Shown here in pieces: positions 9,557 through 20,580 of a stretch of 64,000 bases of DNA. The notes under the pieces were generated by a model that saw nothing but the letters and a program-made list of their open reading frames with translations, searched no databases and was not told the origin of the DNA. The DNA is from Rhynchopus euleeides (taxonomy: Eukaryota; Euglenozoa; Diplonemea; Diplonemida; Diplonemidae), in the NCBI GenBank assembly GCA_963210315.1, contig OY723285.1:1-64000 (forward strand), given 5' to 3'. Positions within the stretch are counted from its first letter, which is position 1, and every line of letters starts with the position of its first letter. The position numbers and the translations under genes were made by a program.

Positions 9557-9604
9557 ACTTTCCTATTCTGGACCTGTGTTTGAGTTGTGGTAAAGTGTGA
9601 ATAA

Positions 9605-9632
9605 TGTGTGTACACTTGGTAAAGTACACACA
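9605..9632. repeat. 9-bp inverted repeat between SL(+) and U5
   Basis: TGTGTGTAC and GTACACACA around a 10-base loop, in the gap between two converging genes. Possibly a 3'-end or termination element. Copies lie 119-146 bases beyond the U5 3' end in every unit with U5. Confidence 0.45.
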
Positions 9633-9750
9633 GCTGCACCATTCCTGGCAAATCTGTGGTTTTGCAGTGTTTTATTCAGTATTTTACTACGTGTTTTGTT
9701 ACCTCCCATATTGCCAATAACTTGGTTGTAATTTTGTGCGGTTATAAAAA

Positions 9751-9866
9751 CAAGTGAGACACAGAGGCCTCTTCAAAAATTATGCTTTCACTTGAGTAAC
9801 TCTTACCCACGGTCATCTTTAGTAAAAGGCGAAAGATGAGTTCGTTCTGGGCAAAAGTTGTGAGAT
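9751..9866 (-). ncRNA. U5: U5 snRNA
   Basis: U5 aligns the two exons during splicing. The minus strand has the invariant loop 1 in a perfect hairpin CATCTTT-CGCCTTTTACT-AAAGATG. The lower stem is AACTTTTGCCCA with TGGGTAAGAGTT, and the Sm site is AATTTTTGA, followed by a short 3' hairpin. The 5' end ATCTCACAAC is placed one base after GGGGT. The 3' end is approximate. It is divergent from U1, sharing a 75-base promoter region. Confidence 0.95.
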
Positions 9867-9941
9867 ACCCCTTGTTGGGGAAACCGTTGGTTAGGCAGAC
9901 AGGATCTCCCCCTCTAACCAACGGTTCTTCTATGGAGGGTT
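9867..9941. promoter_or_regulatory. Divergent U5/U1 promoter
   Basis: Two copies of CTAACCAACGGTT face each other: minus strand 9882-9894 for U5, plus strand 9914-9926 for U1. The 13 bases are identical and lie 15-16 bases from each gene. Each is followed by GGGT close to the RNA 5' end. Confidence 0.85.
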
Positions 9942-10081
9942 ACATACCTTACTGGTGTCTAACCTGATCAACAAGGGTGTTGACACACCAGTGGCCCCTG
10001 CATTGCACTGCGCAGGGGGCACTGGTGGCACTGGCTTCGGCTGGGATGCACAGTGAAATTTTTGACAGCGGTGGTGCTGTG
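9942..10081 (+). ncRNA. U1: U1 snRNA
   Basis: U1 recognises 5' splice sites by base pairing. Stem-loop I has GATCAACAAGG (U1-70K site position); stem-loop II is CCCCTGC-ATTGCACTGC-GCAGGGG, with the U1A-binding ATTGCAC; stem-loop III has a TTCG loop; the Sm site is AAATTTTTGA; stem-loop IV is CAGC-GGTGGT-GCTG. The 5' end reads ACATACCTTACTGG from 9942, unlike the common ATACTTACCTGG. I place it at 9942 because that gives the same promoter spacing as U5; 9944 is possible. It is followed by U3 after 105 bases. Confidence 0.9.
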
Positions 10082-10161
10082 TTCTGCACAAACCCACCTT
10101 TTTTAACTAAAAATCATGGACCCCTCCACTTGTGCAATTCCATGTCGGCTACGTACCCCCC

Positions 10162-10186
10162 CTAAGCAACGGTTTTTGTAAAGGGC
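10162..10186 (+). promoter_or_regulatory. U3 promoter
   Basis: CTAAGCAACGGTT (10162-10174), then TTTGTAAAGGGC ending at the U3 start. The preceding CATGTCGGCTACGTACCCCC is shared with the U4 promoter. Confidence 0.8.
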
Positions 10187-10384
10187 AAGACTGTACTCTA
10201 CACAGGATCTGTTTTTGAGTACATTCGTGTTGGAGATTGTTTTCTCTAGCACAAGACCAAAGCTGGATGATGAAGACGGTCGGGCATGTGCAGCATGAGC
10301 CTTGCGATGATTGTTCTAAAACTGGGTTACCCTTTTCCTTGGAAATTGGCTTCCCAATCAGCACAGCCCTTCCACTTACAGCTT
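10187..10384 (+). ncRNA. U3: U3 snoRNA
   Basis: U3 guides early 18S rRNA processing in the nucleolus. The 5' end AAGACTGTACTC and box A region ACAGGATCTGTTTTTGAGTA match U3 of animals and plants. A 10-bp hairpin GTGTTGGAGA/TCTCTAGCAC follows. Box C' is TGATGA (10268-10273) and a box C is GATGATTGTTC (about 10306-10316). A terminal stem AAGCTG (10260-10265)/CAGCTT (10379-10384) brings C' next to CTTA (10375-10378), where box D, normally CTGA, is expected. That variant box D and the 3' end are inferences. Confidence 0.87.
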
Positions 10385-10451
10385 GTTTTTTATATTATAT
10401 ACTCATGGACCCCTTGACCTGTGCAATTCCCATGTCGGCTACGTACCCCCC

Positions 10452-10477
10452 CTAACCAACGGTATTTTATAAGGGGT
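10452..10477 (+). promoter_or_regulatory. U4 promoter
   Basis: CTAACCAACGGT (10452-10463), then ATTTTATAAGGGGT to the U4 start. Upstream CATGTCGGCTACGTACCCCC is shared with U3. Copies precede every U4. Confidence 0.82.
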
Positions 10478-10616
10478 ATCCTTGCGCTCGGGATAAATCC
10501 ATAGGCTATGACCAAACAGGGACGCCATGGAGAGATTGCTGGTTGAAAACTACCCAATTCCCGCCATGGGCTGCTTCGGCGGCACCATTGGCAATTTGTG
10601 AAGCTGCCTTTGCAGC
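10478..10616 (+). ncRNA. U4: U4 snRNA
   Basis: U4 chaperones U6 in the tri-snRNP. The 5' end ATCCTTGCGC is the perfect complement of U6 GCGCAAGGAT (stem II); TGCTGGT pairs with U6 ATTAGCA with G-U pairs (stem I). Central GGTTGAAAACTACCC, then CGCCATGGGCTGCTTCGGCG, ACCATTGGC, Sm site AATTTGTGA and a 3' hairpin GCTGCCTTTGCAGC follow. 139 nt, close to the human 145. Confidence 0.96.
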
Positions 10617-10940
10617 AAATGTTCTTTATTTATTGTGCTATTCAGGCCATACAGAATACAAAATTCTGTACAAACTATCAAACCTGCAAATTGACGTACG
10701 TAGGTTTGATGGTTATACCATTCATAGACACCAAGTTAGGAAAACAGTATTTATTAGCCGGAGTGTGTCAGCAACACTCTGTTACTCCTAGCTTGGGAGG
10801 GCAAGGCTTCTCAGAACTGGGCAATCTTGGACTGGGTCCAAGGGTTCCTCTACTTCTGTGTTGATGCTACTGTCCCTGTTAGTCTACTGTCCCGGTTGTG
10901 GCTTTGGTGCAAACCTTAGCAACAATTGGAGTAAAATGGG
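10617..10940. other. U4-U2 spacer
   Basis: Contains perfect inverted repeats ACAGAAT/ATTCTGT (about 10651-10669), ATCAAACCT/AGGTTTGAT (10677-10710) and TTGGAC/GTCCAA near 10826-10842. The spacer continues in the next unit to the U2 3' end, including the TA run. No gene recognised, though an unfamiliar small RNA is possible. Confidence 0.5.
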
Positions 10941-11083
10941 GTGAACCGGGCCAGGCTGGTCACAGAGCAGCTCCTAACCCCTGCAGTGGACAGTTCAAGG
11001 ATCGCAGTGCAGAGCAGAGTGAGGAGTCCTCCAATTCAACAGCTCGAACTGGGGAGGCGACTTTTTTTTGCCTACTATACCCA

Positions 11084-11132
<49 letters not shown>

Positions 11133-11196
11133 GGTATACACTGTATACACTGCATACTTGTTGTTCTCTTGTCTCTGTGTATATAAAAACATAGGT

Positions 11197-11385
11197 GGGT
11201 GTGCCACTCCTGGATGTTGTGCAGCTCCAGGGCAACACGTGTGAATGGACCAGGTTGCCCTGGCGACCCATCACCCCGTTGAGAAATTGCGTTAATATCG
11301 TTCAGTACACAAGGTACTGTATCAGATATTAAGCTGATAAGAACAGATAATACACTTGATCTTAGCCAAAAGGCCGAGAAGGTAT
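11197..11385 (-). ncRNA. U2: U2 snRNA
   Basis: Same sequence as 257-445. Confidence 0.97.
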
Positions 11386-11751
11386 GCCCCTATTAAGAAA
11401 CCGTTGCTTAGGGGATGTACAGCCGCCACTCCATATCTCAGGACCCACACCCCAGTATGTATACTGTATATATATTAGGGGGAACTCAAACCCCCAACTG
11501 GGCTTGTACACTGCTACCATAATATGCTACCTCAGCAGTGCAGTCCTGGGTATGTGGTGAAACAGGGGTAAGATTCTTCGGCTGTAAGCTTGTAGCCTCT
11601 TCAGCCTGAAGGCTTGCCTCTTAGTTTTTTTGACAGGTGGTGAGCCATAGTAACAAGGGTGTGTACTCTCCAACACTGGTGAATACTCAGGTTACTCTGT
11701 GCAATAGGTGAAAATACTGCAAAGTGTCACTTAGCCTCTATTTGTAAGGGC

Positions 11752-11866
11752 AACCAACGATTTCTTAAGCTACAGTTTCTGTACTTCATTGGTATGGACT
11801 GACTCTGAAAAGAGACCCAAAACTGACAGAACTCCTCCTGGGATACCAATCCTGAGAGGAGATATT
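11752..11866 (+). ncRNA. SL: SL RNA, plus type a
   Basis: Same as 812-926. Confidence 0.88.
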
Positions 11867-11894
11867 TATTATAAAAAACAAAAATATGTGAAAA

Positions 11895-11999
11895 AAAAGG
11901 TGATACTTTCTCGATTAATGCGTGTCATCCTTGCGCAGGGACCATGCTAATCTTCTCTGTATCGATCCAATTTTGACGGATGTCCCATTTCTGGGCTCC
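11895..11999 (-). ncRNA. U6: U6 snRNA
   Basis: Same as 955-1059. Confidence 0.97.
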
Positions 12000-12511
12000 A
12001 AAATATAGGTACCTGTAACTTTGCAGCTATGGTATCATATTCATTGCTTGGTCTGTATGTAAGGTTGCAGGTTTGACACAGATGCTCAAACCTGCAACTT
12101 GGGAACTGGACTGCTATACGATTATGGGTTGTGTGCCCCCAAGTTGGAGGTACCCATCTTGTAGGTGCTAAGTTGTTGTGCTACTTCTACCAAACAAATG
12201 CAACTCGCAATTTGCAAAATCATGCTGATTTATCAAATGCTTCCAAAATCTGCTTGCACGCAGGACCCAGTTGTGGGACCATGTGCGGACATATTTGGCC
12301 ATTTGTGCGCTCGCACAGAATGACTTTCGACCCATGACGAGTCTGAAACTCAGGTTTTACCTCCGATTGCGTTCAGTCTTCAACACATAAATATTAGAAC
12401 TTGGAGCATAACCAGCACACAACGCAACCACCTTTTTTTGTATGTATGGTCCAGTATACAGGGGGGTATGGGGTGGGATGCCTTTATGAATACAACTCTG
12501 AACTCCTTATT

Positions 12512-12630
12512 GGATTCGGCCATACTCTGGTGAATACACCTCATCCCGCCTGATTTGAGAAGTTAAGCACCAGCAGGCCTGGATAGTACTGACGTGGGTG
12601 ACCAGTTGGGAAGTCCGGGTGCTTGAATCC
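12512..12630 (+). rRNA. 5S rRNA: 5S rRNA
   Basis: Same as 1572-1690; first of three in this unit. Confidence 0.98.
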
Positions 12631-12689
12631 TAAAAAAAACTTTTTTTTTTTTTTCAAAAAAACGTACCGATTTTCCACACCACCCAGGA

Positions 12690-13943
12690 GGCATTTTGAG
12701 TACCAAAATGGCACTACCAGACCCTGTCCGTGCCACTGGTATTTTCGATTTTTTATGGGTCCTCAGCCATAATTGATAGAATTCAATGGACCGGAATTTT
12801 TCGATAAATTTTTTTTTTCTGAAAGATATAAAGCTCATGACCCTACTACGTTTCACCCAAAAAAAATATACATATCGTCACGTACAGACACCGGTAGTAT
12901 ATTTTTTCGAAGGAATTTTTGGGAAATTTGTAGCAGTGTTGGTAGGAAACACACTTTCTCGTTTTTGGACAAACTCCAACTTTGGTGGTTCGAACACCCT
13001 GGGGGGGTCTATTTCGGGTGTCTCAAAAATGCGCGAGAGGTGGGGATATTGGGTCAGAGAGGAATCAAAACGTTGGTAGGGTACTGCCCAGCCACCACCA
13101 ATTAAGTCGTTTTTGGTGTTCCAAAAAGTGTTTTTTGGCCATTTTTGGACCTATTTTTGGGGTTTTGGCACCCCAAATCGGCCACTTTTTTGGACCCAGA
13201 TATACCCGTTTCTGTACCAGAATCTGGGTGTGGAAAAAAAAAAAAAAAAAAAAAAAAAGTACCCACCCAGGTGGTCAACTTGCTTCCAACACACCTAGAT
13301 TCCTTAGAAAACACCCCATGATTTCACCTCAATATGTACCTGGAGCTCCATACTGGGCCCTGGTGAGCTCACCAACAGTTTGCACCGTTTCTGACCCGAA
13401 ATCTGGGTCAAAAACGGTGGTACCCGTCACACGGTGGGTCCCCAGCCATTTTCACAGAAATGCCATTTTTTAGGTGAAAATGGGCAAAAAACAGGGTTTT
13501 GGCCAAAAAAAACGACCTAATGGGTCCTGGCTGGGGACCCATATTTGGACATTATATACCGTTTCACACCCAGTATCTGAACCATTCGCGCATTTTTGAG
13601 ACACCCGATTTTGACCCACCCAGGGTGTTCGAACCACCCAAATTGGAGTTTTGTAAAAAAAAAAAAAAAAAAAAAAAGTGAGGTTTGAACCCACAGTGCT
13701 AAAAATACCCGAAAAATTCCTTTGAAAAAATATACTACCGATGTCTGTACGTGACGATATGTACAAAAATTTTGGGCTAAACGTAGCAGGGTTATGAGCT
13801 TTATATCTTTCGAGAAAAAAAAAGTTTATCGAAAAATTCCGGTCAACTGCATTTCATCAATTATGGCTGGGTACCCATGGAAAACCGAAAATTTTGGTGG
13901 CACGTACAGGGTCTGGTAGTGCCATTTTGGTACTCAGAATCAA
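12690..13943. repeat. Palindrome after 5S
   Basis: Copy of 1750-3003. Confidence 0.75.
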
Positions 13944-14061
13944 CCCAGATGTCAGCAGAAGTGGGAGGAAATCAGGTACTGAAAATTGGGTGCAATTTAA
14001 CACTTTTTGGTGTTTTTTAGTGTTTTTAGTGGTTTTCCACATATTTTTTTGGGTCAGATAT

Positions 14062-14176
14062 AAATATTTCCCCCAGGATTGTCAATCCCAAGGGAAAACT
14101 GTCAGTTTTGGTACTCTATTCAGAGTCAGTCCATACCAATGAAGTACAGAAACTGTAGCTTAAGAAATCGTTGGTT
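14062..14176 (-). ncRNA. SL: SL RNA
   Basis: V1, E1; AAATATTTA at the Sm-like site as at 3122. Confidence 0.94.
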
Positions 14177-14431
14177 GCCCTTGTAAATGGAGGCTAATTG
14201 CGACTTTGCAGCATTTTCACCTATTGTGCAGAGTAACCCCAGAAATCGTTGGTTGCCCATTCAGAATGTGGGCTCTGGTGTGAACATGTGGTGCATTTTG
14301 GGACCCAGAATCAGCCCAGATATGAGTTGAAATATGGGAAAATCAGGTACTGGAAATTGGGTGCAATTTAACACTTGTCAGTGTTTTTGTGTTTTTTAGT
14401 GGTTTTCTACAGAATTTTTTTGTTCAGATAT

Positions 14432-14546
14432 AAAAATTTCCCCCAGGATTGTCAATCCCAAGGGAAAACTGTCAGTTTTGGTACTCTATTCAGAGTCAGT
14501 CCATACCAATGAAGTACAGAAACTGTAGCTTAAGAAATCGTTGGTT
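14432..14546 (-). ncRNA. SL: SL RNA
   Basis: V1, E1. Confidence 0.94.
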
Positions 14547-14801
14547 GCCCTTGTAAATGGAGGCTAATTGCGACTTTGCAGCATTTTCACCTATTCTGCA
14601 GAGTAACCCCAGAAATCGTTGGTTGCCCATTCAGAATGTGGGCTCTGGTGTGAACATGTGGTGCATTTTGGGACCCAGAATCAGCCCAGATATGAGTTGA
14701 AATATGGGAAAATCAGGTACTGGAAATTGGGTGCAATTTAACACTTGTCAGTGTTTTTGTGTTTTTCAGTGGTTTTCTACAGAATTTTTTTGTTCAGATA
14801 T

Positions 14802-14916
14802 AAAAATTTCCCCCAGGATTGTCAATCCCAAGGGAAAACTGTCAGTTTTGGTACTCTATTCAGAGTCAGTCCATACCAATGAAGTACAGAAACTGTAGCT
14901 TAAGAAATCGTTGGTT
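14802..14916 (-). ncRNA. SL: SL RNA
   Basis: V1, E1. Confidence 0.94.
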
Positions 14917-15158
14917 GCCCTTGTAAATGGAGGCTAATTGCGACTTTGCAGCATTTTCACCTATTGTGCAGAGTAACCCCAGAAATCGTTGGTTGCCCAT
15001 TCAGAATGTGGGCTCTGGTGTGAACATGTGGTGAATTTTGGGACCCAGAATCGGGTTTACAATTTTTTTTTTGGGACCCATATTTTTTGGTGTAGACCAG
15101 GGGTAAAGGGGAAAATGGGGTGGGCTGCCTTTCTGATTACAATTCCGAACTCCTTATT

Positions 15159-15277
15159 GGATTCGGCCATACTCTGGTGAATACACCTCATCCCGCCTGA
15201 TTTGAGAAGTTAAGCACCAGCAGGCCTGGATAGTACTGACGTGGGTGACCAGTTGGGAAGTCCGGGTGCTTGAATCC
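15159..15277 (+). rRNA. 5S rRNA: 5S rRNA
   Basis: Second 5S of unit 2, 2,647 bases after the first. Confidence 0.98.
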
Positions 15278-15336
15278 TAAAAAAAACTTTTTTTTTTTTT
15301 TCAAAAAAACGTACCGATTTTCCACACCACCCAGGA

Positions 15337-16589
15337 GGCATTTTGAGTACCAAAATGGCACTACCAGACCCTGTCCGTGCCACTGGTATTTTCGATTTTT
15401 TATGGGTCCTCAGCCATAATTGGTAGAATTCAATGGACCGGAATTTTTCGATAAAATTTTTTTTTCTGAAAGATATAAAGCTCATGACCCTACTACGTTT
15501 CACCCAAAAAAAATATACATATCGTCACGTACAGACACCGGTAGTATATTTTTTCGAAGGAATTTTTGGGAAATTTGTAGCAGTGTTGGTAGGAAACACA
15601 CTTTCTCGTTTTTGGACAAACTCCAACTTTGGTGGTTCGAACACCCTGGGGGGGTCTATTTCGGGTGTCTCAAAAATGCGCGAGAGGTGGGGATATTGGG
15701 TCAGAGAGGAATCAAAACGTTGGTAGGGTACTGCCCAGCCACCACCAATTAAGTCGTTTTTGGTGTTCCAAAAAGTGTTTTTTGGCCATTTTTGGACCTA
15801 TTTTTGGGGTTTTGGCACCCCAAATCGGCCACTTTTTTGGACCCAGATATACCCGTTTCTGTACCAGAATCTGGGTGTGGAAAAAAAAAAAAAAAAAAAA
15901 AAAAGTACCCACCCAGGTGGTCAACTTGCTTCCAACACACCTAGATTCCTTAGAAAACACCCCATGATTTCACCTCAATATGTACCTGGAGCTCCATACT
16001 GGGCCCTGGTGAGCTCACCAACAGTTTGCACCGTTTCTGACCCGAAATCTGGGTCAAAAACGGTGGTACCCGTCACACGGTGGGTCCCCAGCCATTTTCA
16101 CAGAAATGCCATTTTTTAGGTGAAAATGGGCAAAAAACAGGGTTTTGGCCAAAAAAAACGACCTAATGGGTCCTGGCTGGGGACCCATATTTGGACATTA
16201 TATACCGTTTCACACCCAGTATCTGAACCATTCGCGCATTTTTGAGACACCCGATTTTGACCCACCCAGGGTGTTCGAACCACCCAAATTGGAGTTTTGT
16301 AAAAAAAAAAAAAAAAAAAAAAAGTGAGGTTTGAACCCACAGTGCTAAAAATACCCGAAAAATTCCTTTGAAAAAATATACTACCGATGTCTGTACGTGA
16401 CGATATGTACAAAAATTTTGGGCTAAACGTAGCAGGGTTATGAGCTTTATATCTTTCGAGAAAAAAAAAGTTTATCGAAAAATTCCGGTCAACTGCATTT
16501 CATCAATTATGGCTGGGTACCCATGGAAAACCGAAAATTTTGGTGGCACGTACAGGGTCTGGTAGTGCCATTTTGGTACTCAGAATCAA
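15337..16589. repeat. Palindrome after 5S
   Basis: Copy of 1750-3003. Confidence 0.75.
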
Positions 16590-16707
16590 CCCAGATGTCA
16601 GCAGAAGTGGGAGGAAATCAGGTACTGAAAATTGGGTGCAATTTAACACTTTTTGGTGTTTTTTAGTGTTTTTAGTGGTTTTCCACATATTTTTTTGGGT
16701 CAGATAT

Positions 16708-16822
16708 AAATATTTCCCCCAGGATTGTCAATCCCAAGGGAAAACTGTCAGTTTTGGTACTCTATTCAGAGTCAGTCCATACCAATGAAGTACAGAAACT
16801 GTAGCTTAAGAAATCGTTGGTT
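16708..16822 (-). ncRNA. SL: SL RNA
   Basis: V1, E1; AAATATTTA at the Sm-like site. Confidence 0.94.
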
Positions 16823-17077
16823 GCCCTTGTAAATGGAGGCTAATTGCGACTTTGCAGCATTTTCACCTATTCTGCAGAGTAACCCCAGAAATCGTTGGTT
16901 GCCCATTCAGAATGTGGGCTCTGGTGTGAACATGTGGTGCATTTTGGGACCCAGAATCAGCCCAGATATGAGTTGAAATATGGGAAAATCAGGTACTGGA
17001 AATTGGGTGCAATTTAACACTTGTCAGTGTTTTTGTGTTTTTCAGTGGTTTTCTACAGAATTTTTTTGTTCAGATAT

Positions 17078-17192
17078 AAAAATTTCCCCCAGGATTGTCA
17101 ATCCCAAGGGAAAACTGTCAGTTTTGGTACTCTATTCAGAGTCAGTCCATACCAATGAAGTACAGAAACTGTAGCTTAAGAAATCGTTGGTT
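17078..17192 (-). ncRNA. SL: SL RNA
   Basis: V1, E1. Confidence 0.94.
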
Positions 17193-17434
17193 GCCCTTGT
17201 AAATGGAGGCTAATTGCGACTTTGCAGCATTTTCACCTATTGTGCAGAGTAACCCCAGAAATCGTTGGTTGCCCATTCAGAATGTGGGCTCTGGTGTGAA
17301 CATGTGGTGAATTTTGGGACCCAGAATCGGGTTTACAATTTTTTTTTTGGGACCCATATTTTTTGGTGTAGACCAGGGGTAAAGGGGAAAATGGGGTGGG
17401 CTGCCTTTCTGATTACAATTCCGAACTCCTTATT

Positions 17435-17553
17435 GGATTCGGCCATACTCTGGTGAATACACCTCATCCCGCCTGATTTGAGAAGTTAAGCACCAGCAGG
17501 CCTGGATAGTACTGACGTGGGTGACCAGTTGGGAAGTCCGGGTGCTTGAATCC
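17435..17553 (+). rRNA. 5S rRNA: 5S rRNA
   Basis: Third 5S of unit 2; only two SL genes separate it from the previous palindrome. Confidence 0.98.
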
Positions 17554-17612
17554 TAAAAAAAACTTTTTTTTTTTTTTCAAAAAAACGTACCGATTTTCCA
17601 CACCACCCAGGA

Positions 17613-18865
17613 GGCATTTTGAGTACCAAAATGGCACTACCAGACCCTGTCCGTGCCACTGGTATTTTCGATTTTTTATGGGTCCTCAGCCATAATTGGT
17701 AGAATTCAATGGACCGGAATTTTTCGATAAAATTTTTTTTTCTGAAAGATATAAAGCTCATGACCCTACTACGTTTCACCCAAAAAAAATATACATATCG
17801 TCACGTACAGACACCGGTAGTATATTTTTTCGAAGGAATTTTTGGGAAATTTGTAGCAGTGTTGGTAGGAAACACACTTTCTCGTTTTTGGACAAACTCC
17901 AACTTTGGTGGTTCGAACACCCTGGGGGGGTCTATTTCGGGTGTCTCAAAAATGCGCGAGAGGTGGGGATATTGGGTCAGAGAGGAATCAAAACGTTGGT
18001 AGGGTACTGCCCAGCCACCACCAATTAAGTCGTTTTTGGTGTTCCAAAAAGTGTTTTTTGGCCATTTTTGGACCTATTTTTGGGGTTTTGGCACCCCAAA
18101 TCGGCCACTTTTTTGGACCCAGATATACCCGTTTCTGTACCAGAATCTGGGTGTGGAAAAAAAAAAAAAAAAAAAAAAAAGTACCCACCCAGGTGGTCAA
18201 CTTGCTTCCAACACACCTAGATTCCTTAGAAAACACCCCATGATTTCACCTCAATATGTACCTGGAGCTCCATACTGGGCCCTGGTGAGCTCACCAACAG
18301 TTTGCACCGTTTCTGACCCGAAATCTGGGTCAAAAACGGTGGTACCCGTCACACGGTGGGTCCCCAGCCATTTTCACAGAAATGCCATTTTTTAGGTGAA
18401 AATGGGCAAAAAACAGGGTTTTGGCCAAAAAAAACGACCTAATGGGTCCTGGCTGGGGACCCATATTTGGACATTATATACCGTTTCACACCCAGTATCT
18501 GAACCATTCGCGCATTTTTGAGACACCCGATTTTGACCCACCCAGGGTGTTCGAACCACCCAAATTGGAGTTTTGTAAAAAAAAAAAAAAAAAAAAAAAG
18601 TGAGGTTTGAACCCACAGTGCTAAAAATACCCGAAAAATTCCTTTGAAAAAATATACTACCGATGTCTGTACGTGACGATATGTACAAAAATTTTGGGCT
18701 AAACGTAGCAGGGTTATGAGCTTTATATCTTTCGAGAAAAAAAAAGTTTATCGAAAAATTCCGGTCAACTGCATTTCATCAATTATGGCTGGGTACCCAT
18801 GGAAAACCGAAAATTTTGGTGGCACGTACAGGGTCTGGTAGTGCCATTTTGGTACTCAGAATCAA
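17613..18865. repeat. Palindrome after 5S
   Basis: Copy of 1750-3003. Confidence 0.75.
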
Positions 18866-18983
18866 CCCAGATGTCAGCAGAAGTGGGAGGAAATCAGGTA
18901 CTGAAAATTGGGTGCAATTTAACACTTTTTGGTGTTTTTTAGTGTTTTTAGTGGTTTTCCACATATTTTTTTGGGTCAGATAT

Positions 18984-19098
18984 AAAAATTTCCCCCAGGA
19001 TTGTCAATCCCAAGGGAAAACTGTCAGTTTTGGTACTCTATTCAGAGTCAGTCCATACCAATGAAGTACAGAAACTGTAGCTTAAGAAATCGTTGGTT
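18984..19098 (-). ncRNA. SL: SL RNA
   Basis: V1, E1. Confidence 0.94.
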
Positions 19099-19353
19099 GC
19101 CCTTGTAAATGGAGGCTAATTGCGACTTTGCAGCATTTTCACCTATTGTGCAGAGTAACCCCAGAAATCGTTGGTTGCCCATTCAGAATGTGGGCTCTGG
19201 TGTGAACATGTGGTGAATTTTGGGACCCAGAATCAGCCCAGATATGAGTTGAAATATGGGAAAATCAGGTACTGGAAATTGGGTGCAATTTAACACTTGT
19301 CAGTGTTTTTGTGTTTTTCAGTGGTTTTCTACAGAATTTTTTTGTTCAGATAT

Positions 19354-19468
19354 AAAAATTTCCCCCAGGATTGTCAATCCCAAGGGAAAACTGTCAGTTT
19401 TGGTACTCTATTCAGAGTCAGTCCATACCAATGAAGTACAGAAACTGTAGCTTAAGAAATCGTTGGTT
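19354..19468 (-). ncRNA. SL: SL RNA
   Basis: V1, E1. Confidence 0.94.
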
Positions 19469-19723
19469 GCCCTTGTAAATGGAGGCTAATTGCGACTTTG
19501 CAGCATTTTCACCTATTGTGCAGAGTAACCCCAGAAATCGTTGGTTGCCCATTCAGAATGTGGGCTCTGGTGTGAACATGTGGTGCATTTTGGGACCCAG
19601 AATCAGCCCAGATATGAGTTGAAATATGGGAAAATCAGGTACTGGAAATTGGGTGCAATTTAACACTTGTCAGTGTTTTTGTGTTTTTTAGTGGTTTTCT
19701 ACAGAATTTTTTTGTTCAGATAT

Positions 19724-19838
19724 AAAAATTTCCCCCAGGATTGTCAATCCCAAGGGAAAACTGTCAGTTTTGGTACTCTATTCAGAGTCAGTCCATACCA
19801 ATGAAGTACAGAAACTGTAGCTTAAGAAATCGTTGGTT
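19724..19838 (-). ncRNA. SL: SL RNA
   Basis: V1, E1. Confidence 0.94.
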
Positions 19839-20093
19839 GCCCTTGTAAATGGAGGCTAATTGCGACTTTGCAGCATTTTCACCTATTCTGCAGAGTAACC
19901 CCAGAAATCGTTGGTTGCCCATTCAGAATGTGGGCTCTGGTGTGAACATGTGGTGCATTTTGGGACCCAGAATCAGCCCAGATATGAGTTGAAATATGGG
20001 AAAATCAGGTACTGGAAATTGGGTGCAATTTAACACTTGTCAGTGTTTTTGTGTTTTTTAGTGGTTTTCTACAGAATTTTTTTGTTCAGATAT

Positions 20094-20208
20094 AAAAATT
20101 TCCCCCAGGATTGTCAATCCCAAGGGAAAACTGTCAGTTTTGGTACTCTATTCAGAGTCAGTCCATACCAATGAAGTACAGAAACTGTAGCTTAAGAAAT
20201 CGTTGGTT
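20094..20208 (-). ncRNA. SL: SL RNA
   Basis: V1, with degenerate E3 upstream. Confidence 0.93.
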
Positions 20209-20465
20209 GCCCTTGTAAATAGAGGCTAATTGTCACTTGGTAGTATTTCCACCTATTGTGCAGAGTAACCCCAGAATTTGTGGGTTGCCCATTCGGAATG
20301 TGGGCTCTGGTGGCACATTTTGGGACCCAGAATCAGCCCAGATATCAGCAGAAATGTGGGTAAATTGGGTCCTGGAAATTAGATACATTTTAGTGATTTT
20401 CAGTGACTTTTAGTGCTTTTGTGATTTTTACTGGTTTTCTACATATTTTCTTCTTGTTCAGATAT

Positions 20466-20580
20466 AAAAATTCCCCCCAGGATTGTCAATCCCAAGGGAA
20501 AACTGTCATTTTTGGTACTCTATTCAGAGTCAGTCCATACCAATGAAGTACAGAAACTGTAGCTTAAGAAATCGTTGGTT
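20466..20580 (-). ncRNA. SL: SL RNA
   Basis: V2, with E2. The only V2 copy in the left units. Confidence 0.93.

Larger units (their letters stand above)
1..10940. repeat. Array unit 1 (10,940 bp)
   Basis: Base 1 recurs at 10941, 24529, 34830, 42546, 51671 and 63057 with near-perfect identity. The unit contains U2, SL(+), U6, 5S, three SL(-), 5S, five SL(-), spacer, SL(+), U5, U1, U3, U4. The window starts inside the U4-U2 spacer, so the boundary used here is arbitrary. Confidence 0.95.
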
